DNA of 64,000 bases from an uncultured Microbacteriaceae bacterium (GTDB taxonomy: Bacteria > Actinomycetota > Actinomycetes > Actinomycetales > Microbacteriaceae): contig CANKXX010000003.1 in NCBI GenBank assembly GCA_947487835.1, positions 248,001-312,000 of the forward strand, written 5' to 3'. Shown piece by piece: positions 48,855-56,324 of this stretch. The position numbers and the translations under genes were made by a program. Position 1 is the first letter of the stretch. Every line of letters starts with the position of its first letter. The notes under the pieces were generated by a model. It did no database searches, had not been told where the DNA came from, and saw only the letters and a list, made by a program, of their open reading frames with translations.

Positions 48855-50135
48855 ATGCTTACCCTCCCGCATGCCCTCAGTGGACCCTTCGGAGATTTCG
48901 ACTGGACCCTGATAAGCGATTACTACACGGCCCTCGCGCCCTATTTTCCGCTCGCCGTCGCCGGAGTGGTGGTGTGGGCGTTGTGGCTCTATCGATTCAT
49001 CCTGTCCCACCGTGCCCGCCCGATCGTGACCCAGTACCGGGCGCGCACCTCGGTCGTCGTGCCGTCGTTCCACGAGGATCCCGAGATCCTGATGAGCTGC
49101 CTCGAGACATGGCGGGCACAGAAGCCGGACGAGATCATCATCGTTCTCGACGTGGCCGACCTCGACGCGTACGCCCGTCTCACGGCGCTCGGCGACCCGA
49201 CCATCCGGCCGATCCTGTTCCATCACGTGGGCAAGAGGTCCGCGCTCGGAGCGGGAATCCGTCTCGCTAAATACGACATCCTCGTGCTGACCGACTCGGA
49301 CACCTGGTGGGAGCCGGATCTGCTGGAGAACGTGCAGATGCCCTTCGAAGACCCACTGGTCGGTGCCGTGAGCACCCGTCAGAACGTGTACCAGCGCAAC
49401 TCGAGCGTGTGGCGTCGAGTGGCCGACTGGATCATCAACGTGCGCTACCTGGACTACGTGCCGGCCATGGGCGCGGCCGGCGCTGTGCCCTGCGTCTCCG
49501 GCCGAACGGCCGTCTACCGCCGGGCAGCCGTGCTGCCCGTTCTCGAGCACCTCGAGAACGAGTACTTCATGGGCAAGCGCTGCATCTCCGGTGACGACGG
49601 GCGCCTCACCTGGCTCGTGCTCGCGTCGGGCTACAAGACCGTGCACCAGATGTCCGCACGCGCACTCTCGATGTTCCCGGCCGGACTCGGCGCCTTCATC
49701 AAGCAGCGCGTGCGCTGGAGCCGGAACTCCTACCGCTGCTACCTGACGGCGATCGCGCGGGGCTGGCTCTGGAACGTGCCGTTCATCACGAAGGTGACCG
49801 TCCTGCAGATCCTGGTCACGCCGCTCACCATGGGCCTGACCATGTACTACCTGATCTTCGCGCGTCTCGACCTCACCGTCATCGGAGTGATCGCCGCTCT
49901 CGCGTGGCTGCTCCTCGGCCGCGGCATCCGTGGCATCTCGAACCTCCGCGAGAACCCGAGCGACATCCTCATCCTTCCGGCACTCGCGTTCGCGGTCATC
50001 CTCGTCGCGTTGCCGATCAAGCTGTACGCCTTCATCACCATGAACAAGCAGGGCTGGCTCACGCGGCACGCCGACCAGATCGGTGGCGACGGCCAGAACT
50101 TCCAGAGCCTCGACACCGTGCAGGTCAATCAGTGA
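48855..50135 (+). CDS. Processive family 2 glycosyltransferase, hyaluronan-synthase-like
   Basis: The 426-residue membrane synthase has N-terminal TM (FPLAVAGVVVWALWLYRFIL), a GT-A core with SVVVPSFHEDPEIL, a D147-S-D149 motif (LTDSDTWW), SGDDGRLTW (residues 245-253) and the QxxRW motif KQRVRWSRNSYR (residues 283-292). Three or four C-terminal TM segments end in LPIKLYAFITMNKQGWLTR. The DSDT, GDD-LT, QxxRW and NKxGW series is the hyaluronan synthase/NodC pattern, and it is followed by UDP-glucose dehydrogenase. It should polymerise and export a beta-linked chain containing glucuronate or similar; Alg8-like synthesis is an alternative. First gene of the operon, overlapping the next by GTGA. 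Confidence 0.88.
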   Translation: MLTLPHALSGPFGDFDWTLISDYYTALAPYFPLAVAGVVVWALWLYRFILSHRARPIVTQYRARTSVVVPSFHEDPEILMSCLETWRAQKPDEIIIVLDVADLDAYARLTALGDPTIRPILFHHVGKRSALGAGIRLAKYDILVLTDSDTWWEPDLLENVQMPFEDPLVGAVSTRQNVYQRNSSVWRRVADWIINVRYLDYVPAMGAAGAVPCVSGRTAVYRRAAVLPVLEHLENEYFMGKRCISGDDGRLTWLVLASGYKTVHQMSARALSMFPAGLGAFIKQRVRWSRNSYRCYLTAIARGWLWNVPFITKVTVLQILVTPLTMGLTMYYLIFARLDLTVIGVIAALAWLLLGRGIRGISNLRENPSDILILPALAFAVILVALPIKLYAFITMNKQGWLTRHADQIGGDGQNFQSLDTVQVNQ

Positions 50136-51994
50136 GGGCCCCGAAGCCGCTCCTGCTCGGAGTCATCGCCGCCGTGATGGTCCTCGTCGTGGCCGGCGGG
50201 TGGTTCTTCAGCGCCAACCCGTTGCAGAACCGCGAGCTCGACGCCGTCGGTCGCAACGAGATCGCCTCCAACGGCACCGTGCAGGGAGTGCTGTACCCGG
50301 GCAACCCCGTGCGCGAGGCGCGGATCGTGGAGGCCGAGGACAAGCGCCTCGTCTACGTCCGCACCGTGGCCGCGGCCGCACGCTGGCGCGTCGAGGGACT
50401 GAGCGGCGCGTACCGCCTGAACACCGGAGCGGTGAACACGCTCGTCCTCCCCGCCCGTGACGTTCCCTGGACTGTCGCGGACCTGCTCATCCTGGCGCCG
50501 CAGAGCTTCGTGCAGCAGCCGGACGGGGCCTTCCTGCTGTCGGAGAACATCGCGGTGCTCGCCGGCGCGACCCTGTCGCTCGAAGCGCGCGAGGGTGCCG
50601 AAGCGGGCGAGGGCATAAGGATCCGATTGAAGAGCGACGACGAAGCGTTCGTCTCCATCGTGGCGCTGGGCGGATCGCTCTCGGTCGCCGGATCGGAGTC
50701 GTCCAAGGCCGAGATCACGAGCTGGGACCCGGCAGCGGGCGAACCCGACACGGACACCCGTGACGGCCGCGCCTACGTCCGGGCGATCGGCGGCAACGCC
50801 ACGTTCTCCCACGCGGACTTCTCGGACCTGGGCTTCTGGAGCGGTAACACCGGCGGGCTGGCGCTCACCGGCACGGACACCGTCAGCATGTTCACCCCGT
50901 CGCCGGGAACGGCGGAGCCCGGCCCGCAGCCCGGGGCTCCCCTCCTTCCGGACACCGAGGTCACGACGCTCTCGGTCGTCGCCGACGACTACAGCCTTGT
51001 CACGGCAGGAATTGACGACGTCACCGTGTCCGGCAACGCCTACGGCATCTTCATCACCAACGCGGAGGACGTGCTCATCGCCGACACCACCATCACCGAC
51101 AGCCTGGTGGACGGCCTCGCGCTGCACCGCGGGGTGTCCGATGCGGTGATCCGCAGGACCACGTCGTCGAGCAATCACGTCGACGGCTTCTCGCTGGACC
51201 GGTCGAGCACCGGCGTGGTGTATTCCGACGTCACCGCGAAGGACAACGGCCGGAACGGCATGTCGCTGGACGGTCAGGCGCTCGCGGACGGTCCGAATGC
51301 GACTGGCACGGGCACCCGCGAGTTCGGCGGCAACACCGTTCGGGGCAGCACGATGGTCGACAACGAGCGGTACGGGATCGAGGTGAGCGGTGGTCAGCGA
51401 ATGAGGATCATCGACAACACCGTCGAACGGAACCAGGTCGGCGTCGTGGTGAACGAAGGCGCGACGCACGTCACGATCGAGGACAACACCTTCGAGGGTC
51501 AGGTGGCGCAGTCCGTCGCCGTCCGCGACGGCAGCGTCGACACCGAGATCACCGACAACCGGATCATCGGCGGGGACACGGGCGTGTACGTGCGGAACGC
51601 CGACGCCCAGGTCACCGGCAACAGGATGATGTCGATCTCCAACCACGGCATCACCCTCGTCGGGGACATGAGGGACACCTATGTCACGGCGAACTCGGTC
51701 GCCGGCTACGGCTCGAAAGCCATCTGGGACAAGGACTCCGTCTCCGCCACGGTCGAGAAGAACGAGCTGCTCGACTGGCACCCCGCTGTGACCGTCACGA
51801 GCGTGGTCAACTCCGTCTTCCAGCCCCTCACCTTCGTCTGGCTGCTCCTCGCCGCGCTCCTCGTCGCGAGCGCCGTCACTCGCACCCGTCGACTCCGCGT
51901 CCGTACCATCGGAAGCCCTTACCCGGAACGCGTCCCCCTGACCTCGCTGAGCAAGGGGATCGTCCGGTTCGACGGAACGCGGGAGACGTCATGA
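50132..51994 (+). CDS. Membrane-anchored right-handed parallel beta-helix protein
   Basis: The 620-residue protein has an N-terminal signal anchor (LLLGVIAAVMVLVVAGGWFF), a beta-rich region to about residue 290 and a parallel beta-helix at about 290-560 made of NxxxGI/V turns (GIFITNAEDVLIADTTITDS, YGIEVSGGQRMRIIDNTVER). A C-terminal TM (FVWLLLAALLVASAVT) and a basic cytosolic tail follow. This fold is shared by AlgG-type C5-epimerases, polysaccharide lyases and scaffold proteins of alginate export. The GTG overlaps the synthase stop and the end overlaps the next gene by ATGA. Role inferred: handling or modifying the nascent polymer at the membrane. Confidence 0.82.
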   Translation: MRAPKPLLLGVIAAVMVLVVAGGWFFSANPLQNRELDAVGRNEIASNGTVQGVLYPGNPVREARIVEAEDKRLVYVRTVAAAARWRVEGLSGAYRLNTGAVNTLVLPARDVPWTVADLLILAPQSFVQQPDGAFLLSENIAVLAGATLSLEAREGAEAGEGIRIRLKSDDEAFVSIVALGGSLSVAGSESSKAEITSWDPAAGEPDTDTRDGRAYVRAIGGNATFSHADFSDLGFWSGNTGGLALTGTDTVSMFTPSPGTAEPGPQPGAPLLPDTEVTTLSVVADDYSLVTAGIDDVTVSGNAYGIFITNAEDVLIADTTITDSLVDGLALHRGVSDAVIRRTTSSSNHVDGFSLDRSSTGVVYSDVTAKDNGRNGMSLDGQALADGPNATGTGTREFGGNTVRGSTMVDNERYGIEVSGGQRMRIIDNTVERNQVGVVVNEGATHVTIEDNTFEGQVAQSVAVRDGSVDTEITDNRIIGGDTGVYVRNADAQVTGNRMMSISNHGITLVGDMRDTYVTANSVAGYGSKAIWDKDSVSATVEKNELLDWHPAVTVTSVVNSVFQPLTFVWLLLAALLVASAVTRTRRLRVRTIGSPYPERVPLTSLSKGIVRFDGTRETS

Positions 51995-53109
51995 ATGCGC
52001 TGAAGAAGCCACGGGTGCTGCTGTTGCTCGCACTCGCGGTCGTGCTGATTATCGGTATCGGGATCGGCGTCACGGTGGCCCTGACCGGGCGTTCGGAGGA
52101 CCCGTCGGGGAACTCCGCGGATCCGTTGCGAACGGCGACGCCGGAACCGACCACGGACGAGGCGTCCCCCGCGCCGGCTCCGACGACGACCGCTCCCCCC
52201 GTGGAGCCCGTCCCCGAGTGCCCCGACGCGAATGTGCTCGTATCGACGGCGGCGGAGCTGAGCGACGCCCTGACCGAACCCCAGCCGGGCACCGTCATCC
52301 AGCTCGCCGACGGAGTCTACGAGGGCGAGTTCGTGGCGACGGGCGACGGAACGCCGGAGCAGCCGATCATGCTCTGCGGCTCACGCGAGAGCGTGCTCGA
52401 CGGCGGAGCGATCGACGGGGGCTACGTGCTACACCTCGAGGACGCCTCCCACTGGGTGCTCCAGGGCTTCACCGTTCAGAACGGCCAGAAGGGCGTCATG
52501 GTGGACGGCACGACGAACTCCGTCATCGCCGACCTCCGCGTTCAGGAGATCGGTGACGAGGCCATCCACCTCCGTGCCTTCAGCACGGACAACCAGGTGA
52601 CGGGCAACGAGATCTCGGACACCGGGTTGCGCCGGGAGAAGTTCGGCGAGGGCATCTACATCGGCACCGCCGAGAGCAACTGGTGCGACATCAGCAACTG
52701 CGAGCCCGACATGAGCGACCGGAACGTCATCTCCGGGAACTCGATCTCCGGCACCACGGCGGAGAGCGTCGACATCAAGGAGGGCACCTCCGGCGGTCGC
52801 CTCGTCGGCAACACCTTCGACGGTTCCGCGATCGTCGAGGACGGCGCCGACTCCTGGGTCGACGTGAAGGGAAACGCCTGGATCATCGAGGAGAACAACG
52901 GCAAGAACTCCCCGCTCGATGGATACCAGACCCACGAGATCCTCGACGGCTGGGGCACGGACAACGTGTTCCGCAACAACACCGCCGACGTCAACGGGGA
53001 CGGCTTCGGCTACTCGTTGACCCCCGCTCGCGACAACGTGGTCGAGTGCAACAACACAGCCTCCAACGCCGCCGAGGGACTCTCCAATGAACCCTGCGCG
53101 CGGCGTTGA
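51991..53109 (+). CDS. Secreted or anchored parallel beta-helix protein (putative polysaccharide lyase or epimerase)
   Basis: The 372-residue protein has an N-terminal TM/signal (VLLLLALAVVLIIGIGIGVTVAL) and a Thr/Pro-rich linker to about residue 72. The beta-helix opens ELSDALTEPQPGTVIQLADGVYEGEF and contains GEGIYIGTAESNW, SVDIKEGTSGGRLVGNTF and DSWVDVKGNAW. The opening PGTVIQLADGVY...PIMLCGS resembles PL6-type lyases (chondroitinase B/alginate lyase fold), but I cannot confirm catalytic residues. Six Cys could form disulfides outside the cell. It is translationally coupled to the previous gene. A diverged paralogue lies at 54.6-55.8 kb. Confidence 0.8.
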   Translation: MNALKKPRVLLLLALAVVLIIGIGIGVTVALTGRSEDPSGNSADPLRTATPEPTTDEASPAPAPTTTAPPVEPVPECPDANVLVSTAAELSDALTEPQPGTVIQLADGVYEGEFVATGDGTPEQPIMLCGSRESVLDGGAIDGGYVLHLEDASHWVLQGFTVQNGQKGVMVDGTTNSVIADLRVQEIGDEAIHLRAFSTDNQVTGNEISDTGLRREKFGEGIYIGTAESNWCDISNCEPDMSDRNVISGNSISGTTAESVDIKEGTSGGRLVGNTFDGSAIVEDGADSWVDVKGNAWIIEENNGKNSPLDGYQTHEILDGWGTDNVFRNNTADVNGDGFGYSLTPARDNVVECNNTASNAAEGLSNEPCARR

Positions 53110-53181
53110 CAGGGGGCCGGCGCGCACCCGAAGCGCCACCGGCCCTGCCCCACTCCTCCCCTCTAACGGAAAGAGCTACCC

Positions 53182-54603
53182 GTGAACAAGCAACAGCTCC
53201 TGAACATGACGACTGACACCTCTGCCCCCAGGATCACTGTCATCGGCACCGGCTACCTCGGCGCAACCCACGCCATCTGCATGGCGATCCTCGGCTTCGA
53301 GGTCCTCGGGGTGGACGTCGATGAGAAGAAGATCGAACTACTCCGCTCCGGCAGGGTGCCGTTCTACGAGCCGGGCCTGCCCGAGAAGCTCGAGGAGGCC
53401 TTGGCGTCCGGCCGACTGCGCTTCACCACCAGCTTCGACGAGGCCGCCGACTTCGGCGACGTGCATTTCATCTGCGTGGGCACCCCGCAGGCTCAGGGCT
53501 CCGCCGGCGCCGACCTCACCTACGTCGATGCCGCGTTCACCGCCCTCGCCACCCGGATCACCCGCAAGGCGCTTCTCGTCGGCAAGTCGACCGTGCCCAC
53601 CGGCACGGCCGCCCGGCTGGAGTCCCTCGTCCAGGAGCTCTCGCCCCTCGGCGCGGAGCTGGAACTGGCCTGGAACCCGGAGTTCCTCCGGGAGGGCTTC
53701 GCTGTGGAGGACACGCTGCACCCCGACCGCCTCGTCTTCGGCGTCAGCTCGGCGTGGGCCGAGAGCGAGCTGCGCCGGGCATTCGCGCCGATCCTCGACG
53801 CCGGCACCCCGGTGATCGTCTCCGACCTGGCAACCTCGGAGCTCGTCAAGGTGGCGGCGAACTCGTTCCTCGCGACCAAGATCTCGTTCATCAACGCGAT
53901 GGCCGAGGTGTGCGAGGCGACCGGCGCCGACGTGAGCCTGCTCGCGCAGGCGCTCAGCCTCGACGACCGCATCGGTGGCCGCTTCCTCAAGCCGGGGCTG
54001 GGCTTCGGCGGCGGATGCCTGCCGAAGGACATCCGGGCGTTCAAGTTCCGCGCCGAGCAGCTGGGCGTGGGCCAGGCGGTGAGCTTCCTCGGCGAGGTCG
54101 ACTCCATCAACATCCGCCGCCGGGTGCGCACGGTCGACCTGATCCGCGAGCTGGCCGGCGGGAGCCTCAAGGGGATCCGCGTGGCCGCACTGGGCGCGGC
54201 CTTCAAGCCGAACTCGGACGACGTCCGGGATGCCCCCGCGCTCGACGTCGCGCGGATGCTGTACCTCGAGGGTGCCGTCGTGACCGTCTACGACCCCGAG
54301 GCGAACAGCAACGCCCACCGTCTCTACCCCGACCTGAACTACGTCGACTCCCTGGAGGAGGCGGTCGACCGGGCCGACGTCGTCGCACTGCTCACCGAGT
54401 GGGACGAGTTCCGTTCGGCTGATCCGGACGCCCTCGGCGCCCGTGTCGCGCACCGCCGCATCGTCGACGGGCGCCACGCCCTGGACGCGGACGACTACCG
54501 GGCGAAGGGGTGGGAGTACCGCGCGCTCGGGCGTCCTGCTCAGCCGACCACCGCGCACATGCCCACGAGCGAGCGGGACGAGATTCTTACGCATAGCGCG
54601 TGA
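53182..54603 (+). CDS. UDP-glucose 6-dehydrogenase
   Basis: The 473-residue UDP-sugar dehydrogenase oxidises UDP-glucose twice to UDP-glucuronate with NAD+. The N-terminal Rossmann domain begins ITVIGTGYLGATHAICMA, with VGTPQAQGSAGADLTYV and SKSTVP-like GKSTVPTGTA. The catalytic Cys279 lies in LGFGGGCLPKDIRAF, and GAAFKPNSDDVRDAPALDVA is in the C-terminal UDP-binding domain. GDP-mannose dehydrogenase is less likely. The GTG at 53182 follows a GGAAAG site; an ATG at 53206 is an alternative. It supplies the uronic-acid precursor for the synthase at 48.9 kb. A strong hairpin follows the stop. Confidence 0.94.
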   Translation: MNKQQLLNMTTDTSAPRITVIGTGYLGATHAICMAILGFEVLGVDVDEKKIELLRSGRVPFYEPGLPEKLEEALASGRLRFTTSFDEAADFGDVHFICVGTPQAQGSAGADLTYVDAAFTALATRITRKALLVGKSTVPTGTAARLESLVQELSPLGAELELAWNPEFLREGFAVEDTLHPDRLVFGVSSAWAESELRRAFAPILDAGTPVIVSDLATSELVKVAANSFLATKISFINAMAEVCEATGADVSLLAQALSLDDRIGGRFLKPGLGFGGGCLPKDIRAFKFRAEQLGVGQAVSFLGEVDSINIRRRVRTVDLIRELAGGSLKGIRVAALGAAFKPNSDDVRDAPALDVARMLYLEGAVVTVYDPEANSNAHRLYPDLNYVDSLEEAVDRADVVALLTEWDEFRSADPDALGARVAHRRIVDGRHALDADDYRAKGWEYRALGRPAQPTTAHMPTSERDEILTHSA

Positions 54604-55817
54604 GTCCGAGACCGCCGTGGCCGGCTACCCGTGGGTGGGGAGCCGGCCACGGTGGCGCACTGCCGGAATCGCCCGACGGGAGGGTGAGGTTCCGGCCGTG
54701 CAGTGCGCTGCCGGGTCCATCCATTGGGTCGGATGGGCTCGGCAGTTGGGGTTCAGAGTACGGGACCCATGTTCCATTTTTCATCCCTCGAACGAGGCGG
54801 ACCGAGTACCCGGCGGCGCCGTACCCTTGGCCCATCAGCATCGGTGAGGGATCGCGCAGGGTCGCCGCTCGAGGGAGCGGCGACGAGGCGCGCCCGGATC
54901 AGGGCCCGACTGCGGACGGCTCGATCCGCGAACTCGAGGTGGTGTCCGTCGCCTCGTCCGCCGCGCTCGTGGTCGCGCTGGAGCATGCGCGCCCGGGGCA
55001 GCGCATCCAGCTCGCCGACGGCCTCTACCTCGGCCGATTCGGATCCGCAGCGTCGGGCACGGCGCGCGAGCCGATCGTCCTGTCGGGGTCGCGGAACGCC
55101 GTGCTCAGCACCGGCACCATCGAGTCCGGGTATGGGCTCCACCTCACTGGCGGCCACTGGATCGTGCGCGGCATCACGGTCACCGAGTCCGCCAAGGGGA
55201 TCGTGCTCGACGGCTCGACGCACACCGTCATCAGCGGCGTCGATGTGGGCACCATCGGCGCCGAGGGCGTGCACTTCCGGGGCGGCAGCAGCGACGGCGT
55301 GATCGAGGACTCGGTGATCCACGACACGGGCCTCCACCGGCCCGGGTTCGGCGAGGGCGTCTACATCGGAAGCGCACGCGGCAACTGGGAGGCCGTTCGG
55401 GGTTCCGCGGCGATACCCGACCGCTCCGACCGCGTGATCGTGCGGAACAACCGCATCTCCAACACGACCGCCGAAGGCGTCGACGCGAAAGAGGGGACCA
55501 CCGGCGGCTCGATCACCGGCAACGTCTTCGTCAACGCCGGTCACTCCGGAGAGAACTCCGCGGACTCCTGGGTCGACATCAAGGGCAACGGCTACCTCGT
55601 GTCCGGCAACTCCGGTTCGTCGACGAGGCGCGACGCCTTCCAGGTGCACAGCGTCCTTCCCGGCTGGGGCCTCGACAACACCTTCTCGCGCAACGTCGTG
55701 GAGGGCGGCGTACCCGGGTACGAGGTCTGGGTGCAATCCGACTCGCTCGGCACGGTGATCGCCCCCGGCCCCAGCGGGGCGGCGCGCGGCATGTCGAACA
55801 TCCGCTGCACGGGATGA
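54600..55817 (+). CDS. Parallel beta-helix protein, paralogue of the 51991 gene; N-terminus uncertain
   Basis: From about 54940 onward the sequence is clearly homologous to the 51991 product: ARPGQRIQLADGLYLGRF, GEGVYIGSARGNW, GVDAKEGTTGGSITGNVF, DSWVDIKGNGY. Upstream, the open frame reaches a GTG overlapping the dehydrogenase stop. However, the first ~80 codons lack G/C third-position bias, span a strong hairpin and give no signal peptide, so this start is doubtful. TACCCT at 54822 is followed after 6 nt by an in-frame ATC at 54834, which would fit the leaderless spacing but is non-canonical. Loss of the export signal, or a 5' truncation, is possible. Confidence 0.7.
   Translation: MSPRPPWPATRGWGAGHGGALPESPDGRVRFRPCSALPGPSIGSDGLGSWGSEYGTHVPFFIPRTRRTEYPAAPYPWPISIGEGSRRVAARGSGDEARPDQGPTADGSIRELEVVSVASSAALVVALEHARPGQRIQLADGLYLGRFGSAASGTAREPIVLSGSRNAVLSTGTIESGYGLHLTGGHWIVRGITVTESAKGIVLDGSTHTVISGVDVGTIGAEGVHFRGGSSDGVIEDSVIHDTGLHRPGFGEGVYIGSARGNWEAVRGSAAIPDRSDRVIVRNNRISNTTAEGVDAKEGTTGGSITGNVFVNAGHSGENSADSWVDIKGNGYLVSGNSGSSTRRDAFQVHSVLPGWGLDNTFSRNVVEGGVPGYEVWVQSDSLGTVIAPGPSGAARGMSNIRCTG
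54615..54652 (+). terminator. Strong hairpin after UDP-glucose dehydrogenase
   Basis: CCGTGGCCGGCT (54615-54626) pairs perfectly with AGCCGGCCACGG (54641-54652). It lies directly after the dehydrogenase stop and inside the open frame of the next gene, arguing that the operon ends here. Confidence 0.65.
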
Positions 55818-55893
55818 CGGGCGAGGGCGGAGGGCGAGCCTCCGCTCCTGCCGACACAGCGACCGGCTCGAGTGCCCGGCGTAGGGTGCTGGC

Positions 55894-56175
55894 ATGAGCA
55901 TCGAGGTGAAGCACGAGCCGGACCGCAGCCGGTACGCCCTGTACGTGGACGGCGACGACGCCGGCGAGGTGAACTACCGCATACAGGACGGGGCCGTGGC
56001 CATGCTGCGCGTGGTCGTCGATCCGCACCGCCGCGGTGAGGGCCTCGGCAGCCAGCTCGTGCAGGGCGCCCTCGACGACGTCCGCACCAACGGGTCCGGC
56101 CTCGTGATCGCCGCCTGCCCGTTCGTCGCCACCTTCTTCGAGGAGCACCCCGAGTACCGCGACCTGGAGGCCTGA
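55894..56175 (+). CDS. Small GNAT-type N-acetyltransferase domain protein
   Basis: The 93-residue protein consists only of the compact YjdJ-type acetyltransferase fold. LYVDGDDAGEVNYRIQDG gives the first strands, MLRVVVDPHRRGEGLGSQLVQGALDDV holds the acetyl-CoA loop (RRGEGLG) and the C-terminus reads PFVATFFEEHPEYRDL. Such proteins bind acetyl-CoA with unknown acceptors. The ATG lies 6 nt after TAGGGT, the leaderless pattern. Confidence 0.92.
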   Translation: MSIEVKHEPDRSRYALYVDGDDAGEVNYRIQDGAVAMLRVVVDPHRRGEGLGSQLVQGALDDVRTNGSGLVIAACPFVATFFEEHPEYRDLEA

Positions 56176-56212
56176 CCCGCGGTCTCCACGGCCACTGAAC
56201 TCGCGTCCCTCC

Positions 56213-56240
56213 CGTCCCTTCGACGAGCTCAGGGACCGTG
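56213..56240. repeat. Dispersed repeat family A, single copy
   Basis: TCCCTTCGACGAGCTCAGGG lies between convergent genes, just before a terminator hairpin. Confidence 0.8.
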
Positions 56241-56270
56241 GCTGCACCGGGGCCGTACGGCCGGAACGCG

Positions 56271-56312
56271 GAACGCCCCGCCTTCCGCGCGGACGCGGGA
56301 GGCGGGGCGTTC
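56271..56312. terminator. Bidirectional terminator hairpin
   Basis: GAACGCCCCGCC (56271-56282) pairs with GGCGGGGCGTTC (56301-56312), with additional inner pairing (TCCGC/GCGGG). It separates the convergent acetyltransferase and arabinofuranosidase genes. Confidence 0.75.
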
Positions 56313-56324
56313 TCGTGGTGGTCG

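Noticed and set aside
54703-55302. ATG-started frame as the real N-terminus of the third beta-helix protein
   Set aside because: The ATG at 54772 is in a different frame from the homologous beta-helix region and gives no signal peptide or coding bias.
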